NCBI RefSeq assembly: GCF_004000865.1
Contig: NZ_BIMB01000048.1
Span: 1-55,653, forward strand
Direction of reading: 5' to 3'
Source: Paenibacillus elgii NBRC 100335
GTDB lineage: Bacteria; Bacillota; Bacilli; Paenibacillales; NBRC-103111
Length of the DNA: 55,653 nt
Shown here: one piece after another, positions 41,230 through 50,701 of the stretch
Position numbering within the stretch: position 1 is the stretch's first letter
Layout of the letters: each line of letters begins with the position of its first letter
The notes under the pieces: model-generated
Seen by the model: the letters and a program-made list of their open reading frames with translations, nothing else
What the model was told of the DNA's origin: nothing
Database searches by the model: none
Made by a program: the position numbers and the translations under genes

Positions 41230-43164
41230 TTATGCATTCGATTTGGTTACAATTTTGTAGTAGGTGTTGACGGTTAAGAAGTAATAAACGATGTACATGC
41301 AGGCGTAAGCGCCTATGCAGATCAAGACGGGAATCACAAGATTCGTTTGGATGAGCCTGGATAAAGCAGTTAAAGCAACGGCGCAATGCGCGATTCCCGC
41401 GATTAACGGCAGGGCGAAGACGAATAAGATTTGTTTGGCGATCGATTTGCGAATTTCTTTTTTGTTCACGCCGATTTTGTGCAGAATGATGTAACGGTCC
41501 TTGTCCGCGTTCGCTTCCGTGAGCTGTTTAAAGTAAATGATGCTTCCCGTGGCGGCGAGAAAAACCAAGCCCAAGAACCCGCCCATAAAAATGATGAGCC
41601 CGCTCGATTCCATACCGGCGGCATAATCCGTGTAGAAGCTGGAAAAGCGCGCTTCCCGCGGCAGTATGGCTTGAATTTCGCTTGTTAAGGACTTCGCATC
41701 GTCCTCGTGCGTCATCTTGTAAGCTTCCATATTCGCGAGAGGAGCTTCTTTTTGTAATCTGGCAAATACCTCATCGCTGACGATGACCGTTGTATTCGCT
41801 GTCCGAAGATTGAGGACGTTGTACCGCTTTAAGCTTGTGAAAGTAACGTTCTCCGCAAGCTCTTTTGCCTTCAAGGACACCGTCGAGCCTACATATTCGG
41901 GCGACAGCCCTTCGTAATATCCCGCATCCAGTACGGCCGCTTCTTGTCCTTGCAGCGCCAGCGAATCTTTTCGCTGCTGGAGCTCTGCCAATTTGTTAAA
42001 AGCTGTATTGGAAATGACGGTATAGCTCACAATATCGCTGGAAATTTTACTGTTAAGGCTCGTAATATCTACCTTCATTTGCAGGGCCGGAATACGCTCA
42101 TGATAAACAACCTCATGCTTCGGATCGCGCGAAATCCGGTCTTGAACTTCATTTACTATGCGTTGGTCATTCGCTATAAACATCATGCTGTTCGGATCGG
42201 CAAGCGCGACGCTGCTTCGGTTGTTGTAATAGAAGCTGTACGCCGTTCCGACGGCCGTCAGTGTCGTTGCGCTCAGGACGGCGATAATTGTTAACGTGCG
42301 GGCGTTTCCTTTCATGCGGTACAGGAGCTGGGAGGTGCTGATAATCTGCACGCCGTTCCAAAATCTTTTTTTGTTTTTCCGGGCCATCTTCAACAGGTAC
42401 ACGATGAAGGTGCTGTACAATAAATACGTACCGATGATTACGGCGACCACGATCACGAGCGGCGTTACCATGAAGCCCAATTTTCGCCAAACGGCGGATT
42501 CCAATATGTTTTGAAGCGCCAGCCAGTAGCCGATGCCAATGCACAGTACGGCTAACAGCGCCATCACCAAGGAGGCTTTCGGCTCTTGCTCCCCTTCTTT
42601 GTCCGCTTGGAACAGCTCGATTAATTTAAACCGGTAAATCAATCGGTACCCGTGGAGCGACGTAATGACGGTAATTACGGTGAATACGACGATCGTATTG
42701 ATCACGGCTTGCGGCGAAATATGAAAATTCGCCATCGCGTCATAGCCCATGACCTTCATCAGAATCGTCACAAACCCTCGGGACAATAACGATCCGAGCA
42801 GGATACCGATCACGAGGGCGAAGAGGCCCATCATCAGGTTTTCGTAGAACAGCATCCGGCCGATTTGCTTCTTCCGCACGCCGAGCAGCGAGTATAGGCC
42901 GACTTCTTTTTTACGCTTGCGGGTGAAGAAGGCATTGGAATACCAGATGAATATGGCGACGAAAATCATCAAGACCGCCGAAGCCCCGGTAAAGGCGGAG
43001 CTGATTTTAGGTGACGTGTCCGATGTAGCCAGGATCGTCGAATCGTATTTTAGCGACACGAACGTAAAGTAGATGACGATGCTGAAAATCATCGAAGCAA
43101 AGTACAGAAAGTAGTTGGTAAAGTTTTTCCGGATGTTTTTTCCGGCAAGCTGAGCTAGCGTCAT
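41230..43164 (-). CDS. BceB/YxdM-type ABC permease
   Basis: A 644-residue permease with ten predicted helices and one large extracytoplasmic domain (about residues 315-515) between helices seven and eight, the defining trait of peptide-sensing or detoxifying FtsX-like permeases (BceB, PsdB, YxdM). RKRKKEVGLYSLLGVRKKQI and the C-terminal DKDRYIILHKIGVNKKEIRK are the cytoplasmic coupling segments. ATGA overlap with the ATPase gene. Likely substrate: antimicrobial peptides. Confidence 0.92.
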   Translation of the reverse strand: MTLAQLAGKNIRKNFTNYFLYFASMIFSIVIYFTFVSLKYDSTILATSDTSPKISSAFTGASAVLMIFVAIFIWYSNAFFTRKRKKEVGLYSLLGVRKKQIGRMLFYENLMMGLFALVIGILLGSLLSRGFVTILMKVMGYDAMANFHISPQAVINTIVVFTVITVITSLHGYRLIYRFKLIELFQADKEGEQEPKASLVMALLAVLCIGIGYWLALQNILESAVWRKLGFMVTPLVIVVAVIIGTYLLYSTFIVYLLKMARKNKKRFWNGVQIISTSQLLYRMKGNARTLTIIAVLSATTLTAVGTAYSFYYNNRSSVALADPNSMMFIANDQRIVNEVQDRISRDPKHEVVYHERIPALQMKVDITSLNSKISSDIVSYTVISNTAFNKLAELQQRKDSLALQGQEAAVLDAGYYEGLSPEYVGSTVSLKAKELAENVTFTSLKRYNVLNLRTANTTVIVSDEVFARLQKEAPLANMEAYKMTHEDDAKSLTSEIQAILPREARFSSFYTDYAAGMESSGLIIFMGGFLGLVFLAATGSIIYFKQLTEANADKDRYIILHKIGVNKKEIRKSIAKQILFVFALPLIAGIAHCAVALTALSRLIQTNLVIPVLICIGAYACMYIVYYFLTVNTYYKIVTKSNA

Positions 43165-43919
43165 TTACCGCCACCTCCAAGCGAGGCGAGGACATCCAAT
43201 ATTTTTTGGAAAAACTCTTGCCGTGATTGCTGGAGCTTATGAATTTCGGCGTACATTTTGCCGTCTTTAATAAACAAGATTCGCTTGCAGAAGCTTGCGG
43301 CGAACGCGTCATGCGTCACCATCATGATCGTCGATCGATGCCGCTCGTTGAGCAGGGTCAGACTTTCGAGCAGGCTGGTGGCCGATTTCGAATCCAGTGC
43401 GCCCGTTGGCTCGTCCGCCAGGATCAAGCTCGGATTGGCGACAATGGCGCGCGACGCGGCTGTCCGCTGTTTCTGGCCCCCGGAGATGTGATAAGGGTAT
43501 TTGTCGAGAATGTCCCGGATGCCGAACGTATCGGCAATTTCATGGACGCGCGCTTCGATTTCTTTGGCCGGAACTCTCGATAAGGCGAGCGGCAGCAGGA
43601 TGTTTTCCTTGACCGTCAGCGTATCGAGAAGGTTATAGTCCTGAAAAATAAAGCCGAGCTGATTGCGGCGGAAGTCCGACAATTGTTCCTCGTTCATCTT
43701 GACGATATGTTGACCGGCGATGACGATTTCCCCGGACGACGGGGTATCGATGGTGGACAAAATATTGAGCAAAGTGGATTTCCCTGCCCCCGAAGGCCCC
43801 ATGATGCCGATAAACTCGCTTTCCTTCACTTCCAGATCGATATCTTCCAGCGCTTTGTATTGATTTTCCTTCGTGCCGTATATTTTTTGAACGTTGCTTG
43901 CCTGTAAGATGGTTTTCAT
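43161..43919 (-). CDS. BceA/YxdL-type ABC ATPase
   Basis: A 252-residue ATPase of the MacB/LolD-like class: Walker A GPSGAGKST (about residues 41-49), FIFQDYNLLD Q-loop, signature ISGGQKQR with Arg-Thr-Ala-Ala-Ser following, Walker B LILADEPTGALD and MVTHD. First gene of the leftward operon ATPase-permease-YxeA-DUF418. Ribosome site AAGGAGG precedes ATG 43919. The gene order follows B. subtilis yxdLM-yxeA, which answers to cationic peptides such as LL-37. Confidence 0.93.
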   Translation of the reverse strand: MKTILQASNVQKIYGTKENQYKALEDIDLEVKESEFIGIMGPSGAGKSTLLNILSTIDTPSSGEIVIAGQHIVKMNEEQLSDFRRNQLGFIFQDYNLLDTLTVKENILLPLALSRVPAKEIEARVHEIADTFGIRDILDKYPYHISGGQKQRTAASRAIVANPSLILADEPTGALDSKSATSLLESLTLLNERHRSTIMMVTHDAFAASFCKRILFIKDGKMYAEIHKLQQSRQEFFQKILDVLASLGGGGK

Positions 43920-43951
43920 AAAGCAATCCTCCTTGTATCTCTACAAGAACG

Positions 43952-44005
43952 ATTATAATTCGCCGTACCTTACAGCGTTTTAATAGGAACCTTACAGGAA
44001 CCTTA
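43952..44005 (-). promoter_or_regulatory. Promoter and phased regulator sites of the YxdLM-like operon
   Basis: A TATAAT lies at 43952-43957 (minus strand). Upstream, ACCTTA (plus strand) occurs at 43967, 43989 and 44000, that is 22 and 11 bases apart, and the last two are part of a perfect ten-base direct repeat AGGAACCTTA. One-turn direct repeats are the normal target of OmpR-type regulators. Confidence 0.7.
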
Positions 44006-44056
44006 AAAAAAGTAGGGGGGAGGGGGGGATAAGTTTTGAAGGAATTTTTGGTAATT

Positions 44057-44090
44057 TGTCGAAAATAGTTGGTCATGTCAAACTTCGACA
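44057..44090. promoter_or_regulatory. Pair of Spo0A-box-like sequences
   Basis: TGTCGAA (44057-44063) and, inverted, TTCGACA (44084-44090), just upstream of the next gene. Confidence 0.5.
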
Positions 44091-44116
44091 AAAAAAGAAT
44101 AGGCGGGTCAAGAAAA

Positions 44117-45862
44117 ATGCGGCGATATGTTTTTATACTTATCATTTTCATGATGTCGGTTATGCTTGAGGGTTCGCTGCGAACGGCTCATGCGGAAGAA
44201 CAGCGGATAGCGGTCATCCTGGACGGAGAACGAATGACATTTCCTACGGACCCGGTACTCATCGACGGTTCGGTGTTCGTCCCTATGCGCACTTTGTTCG
44301 AGAACCTTGGGTACCGTGTGGAATGGCTTCCGGAAAAGCAGGTCATTTCCGCAAAAAAACAAGGCAAAACACTGGATATGGGAATAGATTGGCCCTATGC
44401 GTCTTTGGACAATAAACAAATGATTCCCTTGTCTTTACCGCCGCGCTTGATCGATGGCGATACCTATGTGCCTTTGCGGTTTGTCGGTGAAGTTTCGGGC
44501 AAGCATGTAAAGTGGGACGCCGCATCGAAAACGGTATTTATTCAAAATATTACAGACGAAACACTCGGAGAGGCGCTGGCCGACACGCTCAAGCCCGATT
44601 CGTACGAAGAGCAAGGTGTGCTTCCCTACCGTAATCTAACGATGGACTTTGACAAACAAAGACGTTCGATCACGTTTACGATCGAGCTAAATGACGGCCG
44701 CTTGAAGTCCGGCTCCTCCGCAGGGGCGAGCCATCCGTTTGCTCAGTACATATCCCTCGCCGAAAAACGCTTGCCCGAAACAGCGATGTCTTTGTATCGA
44801 AAAGTATCAAAATGGGCGAAGGAAGTACACATTCGGGTCGTGTATGAGAACCACCTGCTTCAGCAATTTTCGCTCCCTTATCCCAATGAGATGAACGAGC
44901 CCGATCCTGGTTTTGTCGTCGAAGCGAACGGCGCCGGCCAAATCGAGCTAAAGTATTTTGAAGAAGGAAGATGGCTCAGTCTCTCTCCTCCCGCAGGCAT
45001 GGATCTGAGTGAGGAGTCCAAGATTGCTTCGACGGTCGCAGCCCACCTGAAGGCGATCCGTGAGGGAGATGCAGGCCTCTACCTGAATACGATCAGCGAT
45101 ACAAGCGACCAGAAGGCTGCTAAGGCGAACGCCGACTACCTCCAGGCGCATCCAATAGACGTCACACCGGAGAAGATGGCCTTTCTTCACATGACCGATC
45201 GAATGGCGATCGTTACCGTTTCAGAGCAGTACCGGATCGGTTCAAAACTGCGAAAGCACGAGTTGTATTATGTGCTGGTCCGGACGACCGAAGGCGACTG
45301 GAAGATGGAAGGGAATGACTTCTCCCGGCTTGACCCCTACTGGGACGGTGCAATTTCCAAAGACGGCTATGAGCTTGAACCTTTTACCGACAAGGACAAG
45401 AGTGAGGTTCGCAAACTGCTTGAGGCAAGGTTATCCGCCATGAATGCCGAGGATATGAAAGCCTATGAAGCAACCAACGACCCTGCCTCCCTGAACTCCA
45501 ACAGGATCCCGATGGCCGAACAGTTTAAAGAAACTGAGCTGGAATACCAACTGTTCCCTGAGGACTTGACTTTTATCGGAACAAACATAGCGCCAATCAA
45601 CATTTTAGCCAGTACGGACACTGTCCGACTGTATTATGTGGTGGGGCATGTGCTGTACAAGACAAAACCATCGGACACTTCGTATTTTCGGAGCCAGCAT
45701 CGGTTCGTGCTGTATGGGCTGAGCAAGAAGGACGGCCGGTTCTATGTGTGGGAAACATTGGGGCTCGGAGTTCACTACGCCAGCATGTATTCTCTGGAAT
45801 CCATGGCGCGTTTGTTGGATCCGAATTACAATCCGTTGAAAGGGCACGAGCTCAAGCAGTAA
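44117..45862 (+). CDS. Secreted protein with copper-amine-oxidase-like N-terminal domain
   Basis: A 581-residue exported protein. A signal peptide (YVFILIIFMMSVMLEGSL) ends near AHA, then a CuAO_N domain (IAVILDGERMTFPTDPVLID, with the twin motifs VFVPMRTLFENLGY and TYVPLRFVGEV, about residues 30-145) that is common in Paenibacillus cell-surface proteins and not itself an oxidase. The rest is 400 residues without a family I recognise, including repeat-like VRKLLEARLSAMNAED regions. ATG 44117 follows AGGCGGG and the signal peptide starts there; the frame is open from 44069. A Spo0A-box pair lies upstream. Confidence 0.8.
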   Translation: MRRYVFILIIFMMSVMLEGSLRTAHAEEQRIAVILDGERMTFPTDPVLIDGSVFVPMRTLFENLGYRVEWLPEKQVISAKKQGKTLDMGIDWPYASLDNKQMIPLSLPPRLIDGDTYVPLRFVGEVSGKHVKWDAASKTVFIQNITDETLGEALADTLKPDSYEEQGVLPYRNLTMDFDKQRRSITFTIELNDGRLKSGSSAGASHPFAQYISLAEKRLPETAMSLYRKVSKWAKEVHIRVVYENHLLQQFSLPYPNEMNEPDPGFVVEANGAGQIELKYFEEGRWLSLSPPAGMDLSEESKIASTVAAHLKAIREGDAGLYLNTISDTSDQKAAKANADYLQAHPIDVTPEKMAFLHMTDRMAIVTVSEQYRIGSKLRKHELYYVLVRTTEGDWKMEGNDFSRLDPYWDGAISKDGYELEPFTDKDKSEVRKLLEARLSAMNAEDMKAYEATNDPASLNSNRIPMAEQFKETELEYQLFPEDLTFIGTNIAPINILASTDTVRLYYVVGHVLYKTKPSDTSYFRSQHRFVLYGLSKKDGRFYVWETLGLGVHYASMYSLESMARLLDPNYNPLKGHELKQ

Positions 45863-45993
45863 ACGACGCAAGGATACGTCGGCAAGCCTAATAGATAATT
45901 TCAAGTAAACTTTTCAATATGAGTAAGAAGAAGGTCGCCAGGAGCGGATGCCGTTAACGCAAAAGAGGATGTTGTTCAGCGAAAATAAAGTAT

Positions 45994-46034
45994 TAGACCG
46001 GAATCCCTTATGGTATAAGGAGTTCCGGTCTTTT
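45994..46034 (+). terminator. Rho-independent terminator
   Basis: GACCGGAAtCCCTTA pairs with TAAGGagTTCCGGTC, then TTTT. Apart from it, the 45863-46079 gap shows nothing I can name. Confidence 0.8.
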
Positions 46035-46079
46035 AACGAGGCCACCCCATTGATCCCGCGGCAGTTCCCCCATATGAAC

Positions 46080-46763
46080 TCAATTGGAACAGTCGTGTGA
46101 TTTAATCCAAACACGAAGTGGACCTATGGATGCCCACCCAGATAAGAGAGCTGCTGTAAGATCATCACCGTTTTCATATCCAACCATCTGTATCCCAGGG
46201 AAATAGCTTGAAACAATTGGAGCAATATCTGACCAAATCTTTTTATTGGTGTTTGAAAATACATTCGATATCCCTACTGTATTGGCACTCAAGTTAGCAA
46301 TGAATCCCGATAGTTCACCATTATTTTCGTGCAAAAAGATTTTCACATCTTTTCGCTCTAATAGCTTTGGTTTTAACACTTTCTGCAATCCGCTTGCGCA
46401 GGTCCACTTTGCTAAATCTTCTTCACTTGATACAACGGTCCATTCCGATTGAACGTGATCAACATCAGCAACCGGGTCATGACAAATCCATTCTGCATCA
46501 AGTAATACTGTAAAACCATATGGCACCATATTAAGATTAGCAAAACTATCTTTTATACTGAATATTTGTCGATCACCAATAAAACTATGAACTTCATCAC
46601 TTGTTGTATGCCTGCTTGAAGTAATGATATCGGGATATAGTTCGGGTGCTTTCGAAAGCAATCCCCATACACGTTCACTCGAAATTGGAATTAATCCATG
46701 TGACTCACAAACAATCCCACACCAAGCAATATTATTTAACACCGCATTATCTACGTCAATCAA
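46080..46763 (-). CDS. Unknown protein, possible GNAT-like fold
   Basis: A 227-residue soluble protein. The C-terminal third (FLHENNGELSGFIANLSANT, then NKKIWSDIAPIVSSYFPGIQ and MVGYENGDDL) resembles the end of a GNAT acetyltransferase, with GYENGDDL in the place of the acetyl-acceptor loop, but the acetyl-CoA loop is not clear. The N-terminal part is unlike families I know. Start TTG 46763 follows GGGGGGAATTTCA. More AT-rich than neighbours; a single gene, possibly acquired. Confidence 0.6.
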   Translation of the reverse strand: MIDVDNAVLNNIAWCGIVCESHGLIPISSERVWGLLSKAPELYPDIITSSRHTTSDEVHSFIGDRQIFSIKDSFANLNMVPYGFTVLLDAEWICHDPVADVDHVQSEWTVVSSEEDLAKWTCASGLQKVLKPKLLERKDVKIFLHENNGELSGFIANLSANTVGISNVFSNTNKKIWSDIAPIVSSYFPGIQMVGYENGDDLTAALLSGWASIGPLRVWIKSHDCSN

Positions 46764-47076
46764 TGAAATTCCCCCCTTATTACAAACATTCTAACAGTTA
46801 TTGTACAAAATGCAGTTCTGAATGCCCAGCTTAACGAAGCTGCCAGTCTACAACTTTATGATCTCTGAACAGGTGCCCCCAAAGCCATGAAAATGGGTGA
46901 GGGATACCTTTTTTGTGTCGAAAAAACGAAAATATTAATTTAAGTATAAATATTTTACTTTAGAATAATATTCCATTAATCTAATTTTAATGTCGCGGCG
47001 CTAGAATAATCTTGTTCCGCAGGAAAAACACACCAACCAAGCTCGACATCTCAATTCCTACAAGGAGGATTGGATT
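46764..47076. other. Upstream region of the urease operon
   Basis: It holds a structured hairpin with T-tail (46871-46914), a Spo0A-box-like TGTCGAA (46916-46922), a near palindrome AAGTATAAATATTTTACTT (about 46943-46961) and AT-rich promoter sequence, then the ureA ribosome site CAAGGAGG. I found no convincing TnrA/GlnR site. Confidence 0.45.
46871..46914 (+). terminator. Structured hairpin with T-run before the urease genes
   Basis: AGGT/ACCT, CCC/GGG and CCAT/ATGG helices stacked with internal loops and a GAAA tetraloop, followed by six T. No plus-strand gene precedes it, so it could be an attenuator or the end of an unrecognised leader RNA. Confidence 0.45.
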
Positions 47077-47379
47077 ATGAAACTCTCGCTTCGAGAGCAA
47101 GAGAAATTAATGATTGTGGTAGCCGCCGACTTGGCAAGGCGCCGGAAGGAGAGAGGGCTCAAGCTGAACTATCCCGAAGCGATTGCGTTGATCACTTACG
47201 AAATTCTGGAAGGGGCGCGGGACGGGAAAACCGTGGCGGAGCTTATGAGAGAGGGTACGAAGGTGCTATCGCGTGAGGATGTGATGGAGGGTGTTCCCGA
47301 AATGATCCATGACGTACAAGTGGAAGCTACTTTCCCGGACGGGACGAAGCTTGTAACGGTTCATGAACCGATCAAATAG
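47077..47379 (+). CDS. ureA: Urease gamma subunit
   Basis: A 100-residue subunit of the (UreABC)3 nickel enzyme. KLSLREQEKLMIVVAADLAR at the start, LKLNYPEAIALITYEILEGA and VPEMIHDVQVEATFPDGTKL at the end are nearly invariant family segments. Length is normal. ATG 47077 follows CAAGGAGGATTGG. First gene of the urease operon; a 50-base gap leads to ureB. Confidence 0.97.
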   Translation: MKLSLREQEKLMIVVAADLARRRKERGLKLNYPEAIALITYEILEGARDGKTVAELMREGTKVLSREDVMEGVPEMIHDVQVEATFPDGTKLVTVHEPIK

Positions 47380-47429
47380 TTTTATCTGAATCTAACCATC
47401 CATCATTCAGAAGAGAAGGAGAAATGGAT

Positions 47430-47741
47430 ATGATCCCAGGGGAATATATTTTGCGGAATGACGACATCGTTTGCAACGCGGGAAAAAAGAGTATCACCCT
47501 CGAGGTGCTTAACACAGGGGATCGTCCTATTCAGGTAGGCTCTCATTACCATTTCTACGAAGTAAACACAGCTCTCGCGTTCGATCGGGAAGCTGCCTTT
47601 GGCATGCGGCTCAACATCCCGGCCGGCGCAGCCGTGCGCTTCGAGCCCGGCGATTCAAAAAAGATCGAGCTGATCCCCTTTGCCGGAGAACGCCGTGTGT
47701 ATGGGTTCAATAACAAAACTGAAAGCTCAGTGAACAGATAG
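47430..47741 (+). CDS. ureB: Urease beta subunit
   Basis: A 103-residue subunit. IPGEYIL at the start, TGDRPIQVGSHYHFYEVN (with a strongly conserved SHYHF) and LNIPAGAAVRFEPG are typical. I chose the second ATG at 47430 since AAGGAG is eight bases before it and UreB proteins begin MIPGE; the ATG at 47424 is too close to the ribosome site. Confidence 0.96.
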   Translation: MIPGEYILRNDDIVCNAGKKSITLEVLNTGDRPIQVGSHYHFYEVNTALAFDREAAFGMRLNIPAGAAVRFEPGDSKKIELIPFAGERRVYGFNNKTESSVNR

Positions 47742-47793
47742 ACGTACGCGGTCAGCATCGCACAGTTTACAGCAGAAGGATAAGGGAGGAATC

Positions 47794-49509
47794 ATGATGA
47801 GTTTCAGTATGTCAAGAAGACAATATGCAGATATGTACGGACCGACAACTGGAGATGCCGTCCGTTTGGCGGATACGGAGCTGTTCATTGAGATCGAAAA
47901 AGACTATACACAGTACGGGGAAGAAGCCAAATTCGGCGGCGGGAAGTCGGTACGCGACGGTATGGGACAGCATCCGCTGGCGGTACGCGCAGAAGGTGTT
48001 ATGGATGTCGTCATCACCAATGCGATTATCGTGGACTATACCGGGATCTATAAAGCGGATATTGGCATCCGCGACGGGAAAATTGCCGGAATCGGCAAAA
48101 GCGGCAACCCCTTGGTGATGGATGGCGTGGACCTTATCATCGGCGCAGGGACCGAAATCATTGCCGGCGAGGGCAAAATCGTAACGGCAGGCGGCATCGA
48201 TACCCATATCCACTTTATTAACCCGGCGCAAGTCGAAGCTGCCCTAACCTCCGGTCTGACTACGATGATCGGCGGAGGGACAGGCCCTGCCGAAGGCACG
48301 AAGGCGACGACGTGTACACCCGGAGAGTGGAACATCTATCGTATGCTCGAAGCTGCGGAAGGTCTCCCGATCAATGTCGGCTTCTTGGGCAAAGGGAACG
48401 GATCAGCCGAAGAGCCGCTGGCCGAGCAGGTACGTGCCGGAGCTATTGGCCTGAAAATCCATGAAGACTGGGGCGCTACGGCCTCGACCATCGATCATGC
48501 GCTGCGTGTCGCAGACGAATATGATGTTCAGGTGGCGATCCATACCGATACGCTGAACGAGTTCGGCTTTGTCGAGGATACGATTGCTGCGATTAACGGT
48601 CGTGTCATCCATACCTTCCATACGGAAGGCGCCGGAGGCGGACATGCCCCGGATATTATCAAGATGGCGGGCTATGCCAACGTCCTCCCTGCCTCAACCA
48701 ATCCGACCCGTCCGTTCACGGTCAATACGATCGACGAGCATCTGGATATGCTGATGGTCTGCCATCATCTAAGCCCCAAGGTGCCTGAAGACATTGCCTT
48801 CGCCGATTCGCGGATACGCAAAGAGACGATCGCTGCCGAAGATATATTGCATGATCTTGGCATTATCAGCATTATGAGCTCCGATTCTCAGGCGATGGGC
48901 CGGGTAGCGGAAGTCATTATGCGGACCTGGCAGACCGCCGACAAAATGAAGAAGCAAAGAGGCAAGCTGCCGGGAGATACCGGTGTTGGCGACAACGATC
49001 GGGTTAAGCGGTATGTAGCCAAATATACCATCAACCCTGCGATCGCTCAGGGTATCGGCAGCTATGTAGGTTCCATTGAAGCAGGTAAAATGGCAGACCT
49101 CGTATTCTGGGAACCGGCCTTTTTCGGGGTGAAGCCGGAGATGATCATGAAGAACGGCATGATCGTCCACAGCCTGATGGGAGACGCTAACGCCTCCATT
49201 CCGACGCCGCAGCCGATCTTATACCGCCCTATGTTTGCGTCCTACGGCAAAGCGTTGCAAAGCAGTTCCATCACCTTTGTGTCCCAGGCAGCCTATGATC
49301 TTGGCGTTCATGAAAAGCTGGGCTTGCAAAAAATGGTGCTGCCGGTTCACGGCATTCGCCATGTAAGCAAAAAAGATATGAAGCATAACGCTGAAACGCC
49401 GGAGATCACGGTTGATCCGCAAACGTATGAAGTGCGGGTAGACGGCGAGCTGTTGACCTGCGAGCCCGTTGATGTTGTGCCGATGGCCCAGCGCTATTTC
49501 CTATTCTGA
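47794..49509 (+). CDS. ureC: Urease alpha (catalytic) subunit
   Basis: A 571-residue nickel amidohydrolase that splits urea into ammonia and carbamate. The nickel ligands are visible: HIHF early (two His), the lysine in GLKIHEDWG that is carbamylated, His in VAIHTDTLNE, His in FHTEGAGGGHAPDI, and Asp in MSSDSQAMGR. The mobile flap segment MVCHHL is present. Length is that of other Bacillales UreC. AAGGGAGG precedes ATG 47794; a second ATG follows directly. Confidence 0.98.
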   Translation: MMSFSMSRRQYADMYGPTTGDAVRLADTELFIEIEKDYTQYGEEAKFGGGKSVRDGMGQHPLAVRAEGVMDVVITNAIIVDYTGIYKADIGIRDGKIAGIGKSGNPLVMDGVDLIIGAGTEIIAGEGKIVTAGGIDTHIHFINPAQVEAALTSGLTTMIGGGTGPAEGTKATTCTPGEWNIYRMLEAAEGLPINVGFLGKGNGSAEEPLAEQVRAGAIGLKIHEDWGATASTIDHALRVADEYDVQVAIHTDTLNEFGFVEDTIAAINGRVIHTFHTEGAGGGHAPDIIKMAGYANVLPASTNPTRPFTVNTIDEHLDMLMVCHHLSPKVPEDIAFADSRIRKETIAAEDILHDLGIISIMSSDSQAMGRVAEVIMRTWQTADKMKKQRGKLPGDTGVGDNDRVKRYVAKYTINPAIAQGIGSYVGSIEAGKMADLVFWEPAFFGVKPEMIMKNGMIVHSLMGDANASIPTPQPILYRPMFASYGKALQSSSITFVSQAAYDLGVHEKLGLQKMVLPVHGIRHVSKKDMKHNAETPEITVDPQTYEVRVDGELLTCEPVDVVPMAQRYFLF

Positions 49510-49519
49510 GGTGAAACCG

Positions 49520-49975
49520 ATGATTATTGAACAAGTGGTAACCCATATTGATCAGCTAAGCGGCGAAGAGCTGAAGAAGCGTCATATTGAAAAAGTATAT
49601 CTGGAAAGCAGCGATCTGGTAAAAAGAATCCAACGCGTGACAACCGACCATGGCAAGGAGCTGGGCATTCGCTTGAAGGAAGCGAAAGACCTCGTAGCCG
49701 GAGACATTCTGTACATGGATGATCATAACCTCATCATGATCGATGTAGTTCCGGATGATCTTCTTATCATCCGTCCGCGGACACTGCAGGAAATGGGCGA
49801 TATTGCCCATAAGCTTGGCAACCGCCATCTGCCGGCTCAATTCGAAGGAGAAGCGATGCTGATCCAATATGATTATTTGGTGGAAGAGCTTCTGCAGGAG
49901 CAGGGCATTCCATTTTCCCGTGAGAAGAAGCAGGTCAAGCGGGCATTCCGCCATATCGGCCACAGCCATGGATAA
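49520..49975 (+). CDS. ureE: Urease accessory protein UreE (nickel metallochaperone)
   Basis: A 151-residue nickel carrier that hands metal to the UreDFG-apo-urease complex. The peptide-binding N-domain (HIEKVYLESSDLVKRIQRVT) and the C-terminal metal domain with GNRHLPAQFEG are seen, ending in the short His tail RHIGHSHG, less rich than in Klebsiella. ATG 49520 behind GAGGTGAAACC lies 10 bases after the ureC stop. ureF overlaps its end by eight bases. Confidence 0.95.
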   Translation: MIIEQVVTHIDQLSGEELKKRHIEKVYLESSDLVKRIQRVTTDHGKELGIRLKEAKDLVAGDILYMDDHNLIMIDVVPDDLLIIRPRTLQEMGDIAHKLGNRHLPAQFEGEAMLIQYDYLVEELLQEQGIPFSREKKQVKRAFRHIGHSHG

Positions 49976-50654
49976 GCAATGGCTTACTTTGCTTCAATGG
50001 TGTGATTCGAATTTGCCGACCGGAGCGTTCAGTCATTCCTTCGGACTGGAAACGTATATGCAGGAAGGCAAGGTTATGGACAAACACAGCTTCAAAAAGT
50101 GGCTTAAGGTCTACATTCGGGAGCAGCTCATCTACTCAGATGGGCTGGCTTTCCGCCTTGTATCCGAAGCGCTTCAGGCGGGCGAGCCGGAGAGAGTCTG
50201 GGAGATTGACCGCATCCTGTTCGCCCAGCTTCTTCCGAGGGAGGTTCGAGAGGCGAGCCAGCGAATGGGGGAGCGGATGCTGAAGCTGGGCAACGATCTG
50301 TACCAGTCGCCTTCTCTGGCTGACTACCAGCAGCGGGTCCGGGCCGGGCTTTCCTTCGGTCATCCGGCTATTGTGTTCGCTCTGCTGGCAAGGCATTTTG
50401 AAATTTCGCCATCCCAGGCGCTGCTGTCTTACTTATTCTCATGCACGACAAGTTTAATTCAAAATGGCGTCCGAGGCATTCCGCTTGGGCAGACCGACGG
50501 GCAGCAGCTCATTCATGAGCTTCAGGAAGAACTGATTCAGGCGGTGGACCGAATCGTACAATTAGAGCCGGATGATCTTGGTATCGCATCTCCGGGCCTT
50601 GAATGCTCCCAAATGATCCATGAGCGTCTGCACGTGCGATTGTTTATGTCCTAG
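49968..50654 (+). CDS. ureF: Urease accessory protein UreF
   Basis: A 228-residue helical protein. LLQWCDSNLPTGAFSHSFGL at the start is the family signature, and LLSYLFSCTTSLIQNGVRGI with PLGQTDGQ in the second half is typical. It bridges UreD and UreG and gates GTP hydrolysis during nickel insertion. The ATG is inside the last codons of ureE, so translation is coupled. Confidence 0.95.
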   Translation: MDKQWLTLLQWCDSNLPTGAFSHSFGLETYMQEGKVMDKHSFKKWLKVYIREQLIYSDGLAFRLVSEALQAGEPERVWEIDRILFAQLLPREVREASQRMGERMLKLGNDLYQSPSLADYQQRVRAGLSFGHPAIVFALLARHFEISPSQALLSYLFSCTTSLIQNGVRGIPLGQTDGQQLIHELQEELIQAVDRIVQLEPDDLGIASPGLECSQMIHERLHVRLFMS

Positions 50655-50701
50655 AGACATCGGCATTAACATCATACCATTACAGAAAGCTGGGAACGGA
50701 T

